Shown here piece after piece: positions 22,353 to 33,082 of a stretch of DNA of 64,000 bases. Source of the DNA: Streptomyces sp. I6 (GTDB taxonomy: Bacteria > Actinomycetota > Actinomycetes > Streptomycetales > Streptomycetaceae); contig RHDP01000001.1 in assembly GCA_003725745.1 (NCBI GenBank), positions 6,489,501-6,553,500 on the forward strand, read 5' to 3'. The notes beneath the pieces were generated by a model. The model was not told the origin of the DNA, did no database searches, and worked only from the letters and a program-made list of their open reading frames with translations. Both the position numbers and the translations under genes were made by a program. The first letter of the stretch is position 1. Each line of letters starts with the position of its first letter.

Positions 22353-22671
22353 GGAGGCGTGCTCGCGGACGTGCCTGGGGCCTGCCGTCGGGCGGGAGTG
22401 GGCGGGAGGTGTGGCGGGGAGGAAGGCGGGACGGGACGGCGCGCGAGTGGAAGGGGCGGGACTGGACGGGGCCGGACGGGAGTGGAAGGGGCGGGACGGC
22501 ACGGGAGTGGAGGGGCGGGGGAGCGTGGGCGGAATGCAGTGGGGACTGGAGCGGGCAGGTGGCGAAGAGGACGCTGCGCCCCATCGCCGCGTCTGCGGCA
22601 CCGGTCGCCGGGGGGAGAGGGCCGGATACCCACGGCCCCGGCGGTTGCGCCACCGGGCGGGTGGGCCCGCG
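22353..22671. other. G-rich intergenic region
   Basis: About 320 bases between convergent genes, one strand dominated by TGGAAGGGGCGGGAC-like words repeated two to three times with small changes. No gene supported. Confidence 0.6.
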
Positions 22672-23736
22672 TCAGGAGGGACAGCCGGAATCGGCGATCA
22701 CGAAGTAGCCGGGGGAGGTCTCCTCGAGGGTGTGGGTGACGTAGAGGTCGTAGAGACCCATGTTCTGACCGGAGCCGTTGGCGTAGACCGTGCCCTGGAC
22801 CTGGTGAGCACGGCCCGCCGCCACATGGTTGTAGGTGTTGTCGGTGTGACAGGCGTTCGGTGCCTCCGTCGTCGTCACCTGCACCGGCGCCGACGGCGCA
22901 CCTGCGGCACCGGCCCCGTCCACGGCCGAGACGCTGTATGCGTACGTGGTACCGGGGGAGAGACCGGAGCCGGTGAACGAGGTCGAAGGTGACGTACCGG
23001 CCACGGCTCCGTCGCGGAGCACCCGGTACGATGCCGCACCCTCGACGGCGCCCCACACCGGGGAGACCGACGAGCCCCGATCGCGGTGACCGCCGGTGCG
23101 GACGGTGCGGGAAGCGTGCCTCCGCCGTCCTGACCGCCGAGTCCCCAGGTGCGGCCGATCCAGTAGGAGCCGCAGACGTTCGCGTCCAGCACATACGCGC
23201 CGGCGGTCCCGCACTGCCTCGGCCCAGCGCGTCCAGCCCGTCTCGTCGTCGTACGCGGCGGCCGACTGGGTGCAGCCGTGCAGCGCGACCACGAGCGGTC
23301 GGCCGGCCGGCAGCCCGTCGGGGGCGTAGCGGAACATCCGCAGACCGCCGGGGTTGGTGCCGAAGCCGGTCACCTCCGACAGGCTCGCGGCCTGTGCCGG
23401 GGCGGGGAGCAGGCTCACGAGGAGCGCGAGCAGCGGCAGGAGCAGGCCCCGGGCTACCCGGGGGACCGGACGGACTGGACGGGCCGCACGCGGCGGACGC
23501 GGCGGACGCGACGGACTGGCCGGACGGGGGGCTGAACGCCCCGAATACCCCGGGCGCCCTGAATACCCCGAATACCCCGGGTGCCAGGGACACCAGGGGC
23601 GCCAGGGATGCCCGGGATGCCCGGGACGCCCCGGACGGGCCGGGCGGGCCGGGCGGCGCGAACGCCCGCGGAGAGCCGGACGCCCGCGGACGGGCCGGAG
23701 TCCGCCCGTGGGTGAATCTGCGGGATGTGGATTCAC
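22672..23736 (-). pseudogene. Extracellular PHB depolymerase-type esterase lacking its catalytic core
   Basis: GTG at 23736 with GGAGG seven bases upstream opens a frame whose first 90 residues are a Pro/Gly/Trp repeat, then a signal peptide (LLLPLLALLVSLLPAPAQA). The enzyme start is classic: LSEVTGFGTNPGGLRMFRYA and LVVALHGCTQSAAAYDDETG. Directly after GWTRWAE the sequence jumps, in another frame, to VLDANVCGSYWIGRTWGL, which is the end of the catalytic domain; the stretch with the GxSxG nucleophile and its Asp is absent. A second one-base break near 23075 leads to a fibronectin-III domain (VSPVWGAVEGAASYRVLRDG) and a C-terminal substrate-binding segment (CHTDNTYNHVAAGRAHQVQG). It cannot be an active esterase as written. 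Confidence 0.75.
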
Positions 23737-24099
23737 GGCGATGCCTCCGTCGTTCGGCTGGACCGGAGCGGTGGCCGCGTCTCGGCGACCCGTTACGGGA
23801 GCCGGACGCCGTGGCGCAGCCCCCGGGTCGCGCGGAACGTACGACCGGGGAAACGGGCGGGTAATGGCGGCGCGCCCACCCCGTGACGTCACGCGATGTG
23901 AGCCGTCACCGTTGCCCCGGACGCCCTGAACAGCGCCCTGACCCGCGCCCCGCACCCGGACCTCGCCTCCACTCACCCGTCGCCACCGTGTTCGAGTCCC
24001 GGCGGGGAGATGGCAGCATGGCACCTCGCCGCGTGTGCCGGGCGGACCGTCCGGTGCCGCGGTATGTACATCAGTCCGCAAGACCAGAGGGGATGGGCC
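23737..24099. other. Divergent intergenic region
   Basis: About 360 bases between the esterase relic and the antiporter pair. Presumed promoters for both; no convincing consensus pair seen. Confidence 0.5.
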
Positions 24100-24585
24100 G
24101 TGCCTGCCTCACGGATGAGCACCACGCCGCTGCCCGGCATCGGTGTCCAGTACGACCTCAGCACACGTGAACACCGCCATCTGTCGGTGATCGCCCACCG
24201 GGACGGCACCAGGACGGTGAACGTCTACCGTGCCGACGACCCCGACGCCTGCGCCCAGTCCCTCCACCTCTCACCGACGGAGACGGCGTCGCTCATCGAC
24301 GCGCTGATGCCGGACCACCACAGCCCCAATGTGCTGCACACCACTGACCTCGGCCTGGTCGCCGAGCGCATCGAGCTGTCCGCACACTCGCACTGGAACG
24401 GCCGGGTACTCGGCGAGATGCGGATGCGGACCGACACGGGCGCGTCCGTGGTCGCCGTGCTGCGCAGGGCGGAGGCGATCCCGTCGCCGGCACCCGACTT
24501 CCGGCTCGCCGGCGGCGACACGCTGATCGTCATCGGCACCCGTGAGGGCGTCGAGGCGGCGGCGGCGATTCTCGGACGGGAGTGA
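24100..24585 (+). CDS. TrkA-C type regulatory subunit of cation/proton antiporter
   Basis: 161 residues from GTG 24100, chosen because AGAGGGGA lies eight bases upstream; ATG 24115 is the alternative. The N-terminal half (GIGVQYDLSTREHRHLSVIA) and a C-terminal RCK/TrkA-C domain (RVLGEMRMRTDTGASVVAVL to FRLAGGDTLIVIGTREGVEA) are as in regulatory subunits that gate CPA2 antiporters or K+ efflux systems in response to ligands. Its stop overlaps the first possible start of the antiporter gene, so the two are translationally coupled. Confidence 0.85.
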   Translation: MPASRMSTTPLPGIGVQYDLSTREHRHLSVIAHRDGTRTVNVYRADDPDACAQSLHLSPTETASLIDALMPDHHSPNVLHTTDLGLVAERIELSAHSHWNGRVLGEMRMRTDTGASVVAVLRRAEAIPSPAPDFRLAGGDTLIVIGTREGVEAAAAILGRE

Positions 24586-24590
24586 CCCGC

Positions 24591-25948
24591 GTGCACTCCG
24601 CCCTCTTCCTGATCGAGTTCGGTGCGATCATCCTCGGTCTCGGCCTGCTGGGCCGTGTCGCCGGCCGCTTCCGGTTCTCCCCGATCCCGCTCTACCTGCT
24701 CGCCGGTCTGGCCTTCGGCGAGGGCGGGCTCCTGCCGCTCGGCGCGAGCGAGGAGTTCGTCGCGATCGGCGCCGAGATCGGCGTCATCCTGCTGCTGCTG
24801 ATGCTGGGCCTGGAGTACACGGCCAGTGATCTGGTGTCCAACCTCAAGACCCAGTACCCGGCCGGGCTGGTCGACTTCGTCCTCAACGCCGTGCCCGGTG
24901 CCGTCGCGGCGCTGCTGCTCGGATGGGGGCCGGTGGCGGCGGTGGTCCTGGCCGGCGTCACCTGGATCTCGTCCTCCGGCGTCATCGCCAAGGTGATGGG
25001 CGACCTCGGGCGGATCGGCAACCGGGAGACGCCGGTGATCCTGAGCATCCTCGTCCTCGAGGACCTGGCGATGGCGGTCTATCTGCCGATCGTCACGGCC
25101 CTGCTGGCGGGGTGGGCCTCGCCGCGGGCAGCATCACCCTCGCGATCGCCCTGGGCGTGGCCGGAGCGGTGCTCTTCGTGGCCCTGCGCTACGGCAGGGT
25201 CATTTCGCGCTTCGTCTCCAGCGACGACCCGGAGAAGCTGCTGCTGGTCGTTCTGGGGCTGACGCTGCTGGTCGCGGGCATCGCCCAGCAGCTTCAGGTC
25301 TCCGCCGCGGTCGGCGCGTTCCTCGTGGGCATCGCCCTTTCCGGCGAGGTGGCCGAGGGCGCTCACACGCTGCTGAGCCCGCTGCGGGATCTGTTCGCGG
25401 CCGTCTTCTTCGTCTTCTTCGGACTGCACACCGACCCCGCCAGCATCCCTCCGGTCATCCTGCCGGCGTTCGCCCTGGCGATCGTCACGGCCTGCACGAA
25501 GGTCGCGACCGGCTACTGGGCCGCCAGGCGGGCCGGGGTCGGCGTCAAGGGTCGCTGGCGCGCCGGCGGCACACTGGTGGCCCGGGGCGAGTTCTCCATC
25601 GTCATCGCCGGCCTGGCCGTCACCGCCGGCATCGAACCGGCGCTGGGCCCGCTCGCCACCGCGTACGTCCTCATCCTCGTCGTCGTCGGCCCCCTCACCG
25701 CTCGCTACACCGAACCCCTTGCCACCCGCCTCACCCGCCTCGCCCGCCGGACCGGGCCCGGTACACCGGTGGGGGCGGCTCCGGGGGTAGCACGGACCCC
25801 TGAACGGGCCGCGGACGGTCCGTCCGGCGGACCCGCGACGGCCCGCGACACGGTGCCGGACGGGGCGGCGCTGCGGGACGCGGCGGAGGCACGCGACGCT
25901 CTGCCGGACCCAGACCCGGTGGACCGGGGCGCGGTGGATCGCGCCTGA
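24591..25948 (+). CDS. CPA2-family cation/proton antiporter (frame break near 25110)
   Basis: GTG 24591 has GGGAG eight bases upstream; GTG 24582 is also possible. The product has about 11-12 hydrophobic helices (IILGLGLLGRVAGRF, EIGVILLLLMLGLEYT, WISSSGVIAKVMGDLGR, SILVLEDLAMAVYLP and so on), the last being the conserved E-D of CPA2 exchangers. At about 25110 a G is missing from GCGGGGTGGG; restoring it gives LAGVGLAAGSITLAIALGVA and the second half (VGAFLVGIALSGEVAEGAHT, VFFVFFGLHTDP). The cytoplasmic tail of about 75 residues is Asp/Ala/Pro-rich. Likely role: K+ or Na+/H+ exchange controlled by the upstream subunit. Corrected length is about 452 residues. Confidence 0.85.
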
Positions 25949-26239
25949 GGACCCGCGGCTCGCGGACCCCCTGGTGGCCCCGCCGGACGCCGGGGCCACC
26001 GGGTCCTCGGTCCACGGCCGGCCGGGACCACGGGAACCGCTGCCGCGTGGCCGGCCGGCACGCCGTACGCGTACCGCTCGGGTGCCGTACGCGTACCGCT
26101 CGATGGCGGCTCCGGCTCCGGCTCCGGCTCCGGCTAGGGTCCCCGCTCCGGCAGGGGCCCGGCGAGCGGGAGTGCCGCGCCGGGCCCCGGGGGCCGTGAA
26201 CCGGTCGCGGGGCGGGGCGGCCGGACGGCCGGGCGCGGG
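25949..26239. other. Convergent intergenic region with short repeats
   Basis: Holds a duplicated CGTACGCGTACCGCTCG (around 26067-26101) and four tandem GGCTCC units (26108-26131). These may act as terminator structures; nothing coding seen. Confidence 0.5.
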
Positions 26240-27354
26240 TCACACCGGCGGCGTCGGGTTCACCGGCGTGGTCATCGCGTCAGTGGCGACGCGCGGACCG
26301 GGGATCGGCAGCTCGGGCTGAGGGATCTCCGTCTGGTGCACGGAGACGATGCGCCTGGGCGCGGGCACACTGATGCCCTCGGACCGGTAGCGCCTGTGCA
26401 GCCGTTTGATGAACTCGTGCCTGATCCGGTACTGGTCGCTGAACTCGCCGACGCCGAGGATCACGGTGAACCCGATGCGGGAGTCGCCGAACGTGTGGAA
26501 GCGGATGAGGGGTTCATGGTCGGGTAGTCCCCCTCGACATCGGCCATGACGCTCTTCACGACCTCGGTCGTGACCCGCTCGACATGCTCGAGGTCGCTGT
26601 CGTACCCGACCCCCACCTGAACGCTGAGTGACATGTGCTGCTCGGGGCGGTGGTAGTTGGTCATGTTGGTGCCGGACAGCTTCGTGTTGGGGATGATCAC
26701 GAGGTTGTCCGAGAGCGTACGCACGACGGTGTTGCGCCAGTTGATGTCGACGACATAGCCCTCCTCGCCGCTGCTGAGCTTGATGTAGTGGCCGGGCTGC
26801 ACCGTGCGGGACGCGAGGATGTGGACGCCCGCGAAGAGATTGGCCAGGGTGTCCTGCAGGGCCAGCGCCACCGCCAGACCGCCCACTCCCAACGCCGTGA
26901 GCAGTGGCGCTATGGAGACGCCCAGAGTCTCCAGCATGACGAGGAAGCCCATGGCCAGCACGACGACGCGGGTGATGTTCACGAAGATCGTGGCCGAGCC
27001 GGCGACCCCCGACCTGGACTGCGCCAGGGCCCTCACCATTCCGGCCACGACCCGTCCGGCCGTGACCGTCGCCGCCAGGATCAGCACCGCGGTCAGGGTC
27101 ATGGTGACGTTGCGCCCGACCCGGGCGGTGAGCGGAAGCGCCGAGGCGGCGACCGCCGCGCCCCCGGTCAGCGCGGCCCAGGGGACGATCGTGCGCAGTC
27201 CGTCGACGATGATGTCGTCGCCGCTCCACTTCGTCCTCCCGGCCCGTACTCCGAGCCATCTCAGGATCACCCGAAGCAGCAGGGCGGCCGCCGTACCGGC
27301 CGCCAGTGCGATACCGGCGACGATCAGGTCGTGCAGTGTGAGGGCCCGGGTCAC
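26240..27354 (-). CDS. Small-conductance mechanosensitive channel, MscS family (frame break near 26520)
   Basis: GTG at 27354 has GGGAGG six bases upstream. Three to four hydrophobic helices precede the pore segment VLAMGFLVMLETLGVSIAPL and LLTALGVGGLAVALALQDTL with its Gly/Ala packing pattern, then the beta-domain signature QPGHYIKLSSGEEGYVVDIN and NLVIIPNTKLSGTNMTNYH. Near 26520 one base is missing; in the next frame HEPLIRFHTFGDSRIGFTVI and FIKRLHRRYRSEGISVPAPR complete the alpha/beta domain. Corrected length is about 371 residues. The family relieves hypo-osmotic pressure. No operon partner. Confidence 0.87.
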
Positions 27355-27791
27355 CGCGTACCTCCCGGGGCGAGGGAGGGGGTGCGGACGGGTGCGCCCG
27401 CAGGTCTGAAGCGGATGTGAAGTGTCGTCACGAGCCACCTGTGCGTGTCGGGGGATGCCGCTGGGTGTCGCGCCGGGCCGTTCGTATCCGCCCGGCGCGA
27501 CGCTTCATCCTGCCGTATCTGTCGTACCGTCACATGATCGGGCCCCGGTGCGCCGTCCCCGTCCGCGGGGCCGCCCCACGAGCGTGCTGCGGCCCGGCCC
27601 GTGGCGCCGGCCCGCTCGGCCGGGCCCGTGGTGCGCTGCTTCGCCCCAGGCTCGGGGTGGCACCCCGGTGGGCCGGGCACTGCGGTGCCTTTGTCTGCTT
27701 TCCCATGTTTCGCATGCCTTTAGGCGCCTTTATGTCCCTTTGTGCTGTTTTGCATTTCTCTCCGTGCATGCCCCGTGCGCGCCGCGTCGCC

Positions 27792-27839
27792 TGTGCCCGT
27801 GTGCCCGTGTGCCCGTGTGCCCGTGTGCCCGTGTGCCGG
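27792..27839. repeat. 8-base microsatellite, five perfect units plus one variant
   Basis: TGTGCCCG repeats head to tail from 27792 to 27831, then TGTGCCGG. Confidence 0.9.
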
Positions 27840-27945
27840 GGTGCAGGAGTGCAGGGGTGCCGGGGTCCGCGGCGGAGGGGATCGCGCGGTGATGTGCGCA
27901 CCGGTGCTCAGGTGGCGGGGTGCCGCGGCCGAAGCTCCGGGCGCC

Positions 27946-28013
27946 CTCGATGTGCTCCCGGTCCTTGATGTACTCCCGGTCCTTGACGTGCCCCGCGCCC
28001 TCGATGTGCGTGG
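27946..28013. repeat. 18-base minisatellite
   Basis: Units of the type CTTGATGTACTCCCGGTC start at 27946, 27964, 27982 and 28000 (last partial). The minus strand reads as six-residue words such as YIKDRE and HIEGAR, but no start or ribosome site supports translation. Confidence 0.7.
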
Positions 28014-28222
28014 AGCTGCTGCGCCGTGCCGAGTGGCCGCCTCTGCGGTGGCGGCGTGTTCCGCCCGCCCGGCCCGCCGGGTCGCGCGCGGTGGGCGGCG
28101 TGAGGCGATCGACGTCGCGTGAATCCGCGAACACCCGAGGTGACGGCGCATGCGGGAAGTGCCGCCCCCGTGTGATGCCGGACATAGGAGGTGGGTCACG
28201 TCCTAAGCCCGGTAGTGGCGAA

Positions 28223-28237
28223 GAGTGTCGGACACTC
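28223..28237. promoter_or_regulatory. Perfect 7-base inverted repeat, candidate operator
   Basis: GAGTGTC-G-GACACTC, about 215 bases upstream of the SLT protein start and just before an AT-rich stretch (CCTTTTTATCAAG). It could be a dimer site or a short hairpin. Confidence 0.4.
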
Positions 28238-28452
28238 CAGGAATAGCGCCTTTTTATCAAGAAACCGGACATTTATCCGTAGAGCGGTAGTACGTCACAT
28301 CTTTGCGCTCGGGCGGGGAGGCCCTCCACGATGGCTGGCGTTCCGGGGAGTGAGTGCCGGGCCGAGCGGGTCGCCATCCCGCGCCGACCGCTCAGCTCTG
28401 CCGAACCCCCTTCGGTTCCTCCCCACGCAGTCCATCACTGGAGTCCCCCCGC

Positions 28453-28989
28453 ATGACCGTTCGCACGCAGTCCACCGCCGGCCGCATCGCCCGCCTCCGC
28501 AAGCTCTCCGTCGCCGGCATCGCCACCGCCGGTGCCGCGGCAGCGGTCCTCACGCTGGCCCCGTCGCCGGCGCACGCCGCTGAGCAGGGTTCGGCCGGCG
28601 TCGCGGCCGCCGGGGCTGCGGCGGCAGAGGCGCCGGCGAAGAAGGCCACGAAGGACCAGAAGCAGTACAAGGACAACCTCGACGGCTGGATCCGTGAGGC
28701 CCTGGACGTCATGAAGTCCGAGGGCATCCCGGGCAGCTACGAGGGTCTGCACCGCAACATCATGCGCGAGTCCGGCGGCAACCCGAACGCGCAGAACAAC
28801 TGGGACGTCAACGCCAAGAACGGCACCCCGTCCAAGGGCCTGCTCCAGGTCATCCAGCCCACCTTCGACGCCTACCACGTCAACGGCACCGACCGCGATG
28901 TGACGGACCCGGTCGCCAACCTCACCGCCGCCGCCAACTACGCCGCCGACCGCTACGGCTCCATCGACAACGTCGACTCCGCCTACTGA
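28453..28989 (+). CDS. Secreted SLT-type transglycosylase (lytic protein)
   Basis: 178 residues. A signal peptide (KLSVAGIATAGAAAAVLTLA, cleavage after AHA) and an Ala/Lys-rich linker precede a lysozyme-like SLT domain: DGWIREALDVMKSEGIPGSY, NIMRESGGNPNAQNNWDVNA (catalytic Glu in RESGG), GTPSKGLLQVIQPTFDAYHV and LTAAANYAADRYGSIDNVDS. These enzymes cleave peptidoglycan glycan strands, and in streptomycetes they help spore germination and growth. The N-terminal choice ATG 28453 has no strong ribosome site. The long AT-richer leader upstream hints at regulation before translation. Confidence 0.88.
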   Translation: MTVRTQSTAGRIARLRKLSVAGIATAGAAAAVLTLAPSPAHAAEQGSAGVAAAGAAAAEAPAKKATKDQKQYKDNLDGWIREALDVMKSEGIPGSYEGLHRNIMRESGGNPNAQNNWDVNAKNGTPSKGLLQVIQPTFDAYHVNGTDRDVTDPVANLTAAANYAADRYGSIDNVDSAY

Positions 28990-29479
28990 GCCGCAACCGC
29001 CGCGCTCCTTCCCTGCGCCTCGCCCCCGGGTTCGGGCCCTTGAGCGCGTTGCCCCCCGGGTTCGCGCTCCCGAGAGGGGCCCGCCGCCCGATCGCCTGCC
29101 GCGGGCTCTCCACGGCGAATCCGCGCCCCTGTTCCCCGCCGCCGCGGCGGGTGCAGGGGCGTTCCCGCCGTTTCGGCTCGATCCCGTCGTTGCCGCTCGC
29201 TCGTGTCGTTTCGGCTCGTTCCTGTGCGTCCGTTCGCTGCCCTCCTCACCATTCGTCCCTCCGAGGTGCGCCCCGCGGCAGCCGCACCGTTCCCGTGGCG
29301 GTGCGCCGCGCCGAGGGCGGCCGGGGGCGGGATCTTTGTCGCCGGTGAACCGATGGCAACCTGCCATTCCCCCCGTTGTCACCAACGCCTTCTGGTAAGA
29401 CGTCACTTACGCCGCGATGCTGAGGCATCGTCACGTGCGCACCGGGTGCGCGTGGCCGCCCGCCTTCACGGGAGTCGCC
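28990..29479. other. Intergenic region with a short dyad
   Basis: About 490 bases. CCCCCGGGTTCG is repeated near 29024 and 29053. CGATGC-TGAG-GCATCG (29415-29430) is a perfect six-base dyad about 50 bases upstream of the next start. No gene called. Confidence 0.5.
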
Positions 29480-32400
29480 GTGCCCTCAGCCGGTTTCAGG
29501 AGATCCACGACAGTCATCGCGGTCTGCTCGGCCCTCGCGCTCGGCGCCGCCGCTCCGGCCGCCGCCGGGTCCGCGTCACCACCCGAACCCCTCCCGCGCA
29601 CCTCGGCCCAGATGCTGCGGCCCGTCTCCCCACCGGCTGCCAGCCATGCCGGCCGCGAGGGTGGGAAGCCGGCCGGGACGGGCCTCGGGACCTTCACCAT
29701 CGCCGACGGCGACGGGCTGGAGACCGCCCGGACCAGCCGCCCGCTCGCCCCGGCGTCGAACTCAGCTCGTACGACCGGCTGGAGTCGGACACATGGCTCC
29801 GGGTCGACTCGCTCTCCGTCGACCTCACCCGGGGACGAGGGTGGACTACCTCCACCCGGGCAAGGTCGCCGCCCGGCAGACGGTGTCCCGCATGGCGGCC
29901 GAGCACGACCCCGGACCCGGGCGGCGGACCGTCGCCGCGATCAACGGGGACTTCTTCGACATCAACCAGACCGGTGCGCCCAGCGGCATCGCCCTCCACG
30001 ACGGCCGGCTGGTCAATTCGCCCGCCCCCGGCCGCAACCGGGCCGTCGGCCTCGGACCCGGGGACGCCGGCCGCATCCTCCAGCTGTACTTCGACGGGAC
30101 CCTGGCGCTTCCCGCGGGCACCCGCCCTCTCGCCGCCCTCAACGCTGCCAACGTCCCCGCGAACGGCATCGGCGCGTACAACGCCCAGTGGGGCGAGGCG
30201 GACCGGGCCCTCACCGTGGACGGGGCGCAGCGCACCACCGAAGTCGCCGTCACGGACGGGAGGGTGACCGCAGCGGCCGGCCCGCCCGGCAAGGGCCCGG
30301 TGCCGCCCGGCACGACCGTGCTCGTCGGCCGGGACGCGGGCGCCGACGCGCTCACCGCGCTCGCCGTCGGCGACCCGGTCGCCTGGGAGTACCGCCCGCG
30401 CGCCGACACCGGAGAGGTCCCGCGCGCCGCGGTCGGCGCGGGCGAACTCCTCGTGGTCGACGGAGAACCCGTCGACCACGAGGGCGGCGGCAACAACGCC
30501 GCCGCCCCCCGCACCGCCGTCGGCTTCTCCCGGGACGGCGGCGTCATGCGGATCCTCACCGTCGACGGCCGCCAGGCCGACAGCGGCGGAGTGACCCTCA
30601 CCGAACTCGGCCTGATGATGCGGCGCGAGGGGGCCCACAACGCCGTCAACCTCGACGGCGGCGGTTCCTCCACCCTCGTCGCCCGCGAACCGGGCAGCGA
30701 CACGGTGCGGGTGGAGAACAGCCCGTCCGACGGCACCGAACGGCCCGTACCCAACGGCCTGGCTCTCACCGCGCCCGACGGCAGCGGGGAACTCAGGGGC
30801 TACCGGGTGGAGACCGCCATGGACCCCGGCAACGCGCCCACCGCCGACCCGGTCCGCGGCGGCCACCCCGAACGGGTCTTCCCCGGCCTCACCCGCCGCA
30901 TCACCGCGGCCGGGTATGACGAGACCTACGGACCCGCCGACGGAGCGCCACGCTGGTACGCGACGAACCCCCTGGCCGGACGGGTCGGCCCCGACGGGGT
31001 GTTCACCGCCCGGCACAGTGGCTCCACGGACGTCACCGCGTGGCGCGGGGGCGCCCGCGGGGGCATCCGGCTGACCGTCCTCGGTGAACTGGACCGCGTC
31101 CGGCCGTCGGCCCGGCGCGTGGGCCTGGCCGACGCGCAGGCGACCGGGCGCTTCGGCATCCTCGGCCTCGACGCGCACGGCACCAGCGCCCCCGTGGAAC
31201 CCTCCGACGTCCGGCTCGCCTACGACCGCTCCCTTTTCGACATCGCCGCGGACGCCGAGGGCTTCACCGTCCGGGCGCGCACCGCCGAGCCCGTCGCCGG
31301 CCGTGTCACGGCGACCGTGGCGGGCAGGAGCACGGTCGTCGCCGTGACCGTCGGGCTGGCCGCCCACGAGGTCGCCTCCTTCGACGACGCTGACCGCTGG
31401 ACCTTCACCGCCGCCCGTGCCTCCGGCTCGGTCGCGCCCACCGCCGACGGGCGCACCGGCACCGGACTGGACATCGCCTACGACTTCACCCAGTCCACCG
31501 CCACCCGCGCCGCCTACGCCCATCCGCCCGCGCAGATCCCCGTCGACGGCCAGCCGCAGTCGTTCGGGCTCTGGGTCGAGGGCGACGGCAACGGCGCCTG
31601 GCCGACCCTGCACCTGAAGGATCAGACCGGCTCCGACCAGTTGCTCCGGGGTCCGTACGTGACCTGGACGGGGTGGCGGCACATCGAGTTCGCGGTGCCC
31701 GCCGGCGTCTCGTACCCCCTGAGGGTCCACCGCCTCTACCTCGCCGAGACCGCCGCCACCCGCTCGTACCAGGGCACGGTCACCGTCGACGACCTCACGG
31801 CGATGGTCCCGCCCCCGGTGGCGCTGCCCGCCGAACCGGTCCACCGGGACCCGCTGATCGGGACCGCCGCGCAGACCGGCAGTCGGGACTGGCGCTTCGC
31901 GGTGCTGTCCGACGCGCAGTTCGTGGCCCGCAGCCCCGACAGCCAGGCCGTCGCCCAGGCCCGACGCACCCTGCGCGAGATCAGAGCGGCCGGGCCCGAC
32001 TTCGTGGTGGTCAACGGCGACCTGGTCGACGAGGGGTCACCGGCGGATCTGTCGTTCGCCCGCACCGTCCTGGAGGAGGAACTCGGCGGCGAGCTGCCCT
32101 GGTACTACGTACCGGGCAACCACGAGGTGATGGGCGGCAGGATCGACGACTTCGTGGCGGAGTTCGGGCCGGCGCAGCGGACGTTCGACCACAAGGGCAC
32201 CCGGTTCATCACCCTCGACACCTCCAGCCTCGGGCTGCGCGGCGGCGGCTTCGCCCAGATCAGGGAGCTGCGGGCGCAGCTCGACGCGGCGGCGACCGAT
32301 CCGCGGGTCGGCTCGGTGCTGGTCGTCCAGCATGTGCCGCCCCGCGACCCCACACCGCAGCGGGGAAGCCAGCTCGGGGACCGCAAGGAGGCCGCGCTGC

Positions 32401-33082
32401 TGGAGAGCTGGCTGTCCGCCTTCCGCCTGTCGACGGGCAAGGGGCGGCCTTCGTCGGAGGCCATGTCGGCACCTTCCACGCGGAGCGCGTCGACGGCGTC
32501 CCGTACCTGGTCAACGGCAACTCGGGGAAGGCGCCGTCCACTCCGGTGGACGAGGGCGGGTTCACCGGATGGTCGCTGGTCGGCGTCGACCGGGTGTCCT
32601 ACGCCGAGCAGGCGGCGGCGCGGCATCTGCCGTGGACCGGCGGGCCGGACTGGCTGACCGTGCAGACGCGGGCGCACGTCGACGGGCTGACCCTCGGCAC
32701 CCCGGCGTCGGTACCGGCGGGGACCGGGGCCCCCGTCACCGCCGGCGTCCGGCAGGGCCAGGGCACGGGTGCCCGCGAGGTGCCGGCCCGTTTTCCGATG
32801 AGCACCGACTGGAGCGGCTCGCCGCACATGTACGTCGGAGATCCCGCCCGTGCGAAACCGTGGCACGTCGCGGCGTATGACCCGTCGACGGGCCGTCTCA
32901 CCGGACTGCGCCCCGGGACGGCCGTCCTCGCGGTGACGGTGAACGGGACGAGGGCCGAGTCCCGGGTAACCGTGACAGTCTCCTCTGTCTTTTCTGCCTC
33001 CTCTGCCTCCTCGGGCTCGTCTGCCTCCTCTGGCTCCTCCGCCTTCTCCGTCCGTGGGCGCGCCCCGGTGGCGGCCCGGTGA
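29480..33082 (+). CDS. Large exported phosphodiester glycosidase (NAGPA) - metallophosphoesterase protein (three frame breaks)
   Basis: GTG 29480 with GGGAG upstream starts a signal peptide (TTVIAVCSALALGAAAPAAA). After restoring one base near 29750, one in GGGG near 29830 and one in GGGG near 32440 the product is about 1201 residues. Residues about 90-430 are a NAGPA domain (VELSSYDRLESDTWLRVDSL; RTVAAINGDFFDINQTGAPS; NAVNLDGGGSSTLVAR), a family acting on GlcNAc-phosphodiester or related sugar phosphodiesters. A middle region of Ig-like and carbohydrate-module-like beta segments follows (about 470-790). A metallophosphoesterase then carries VLSDAQF, VVVNGDLVDEG, YVPGNHEVMGG, VVQHVPP and GGHVGTFH, the full metal set. 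A final Ig-like segment ends in a Ser-rich tail. Likely work: release of phosphate from extracellular sugar-phosphate polymers such as wall teichoic acids; inferred. Confidence 0.85.

Larger units (their letters stand above)
27355..28452. other. 1.1-kb gene-poor region with repeats
   Basis: No open frame here has a credible start and composition. It contains an 8-base microsatellite, an 18-base minisatellite and a perfect dyad (listed separately). The last 220 bases are clearly more AT-rich and form the upstream region of the SLT protein gene. Confidence 0.6.

Noticed and set aside
27720-28272. Minus-strand frame with YIKDRE/HIEGAR words
   Set aside because: Open only because of the 8- and 18-base repeats; no start or export signal is convincing.
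28252-28452. ydaO-type c-di-AMP riboswitch before the SLT protein gene
   Set aside because: The expected conserved blocks are not recognisable; only a vague TCAGCT near the end matches.
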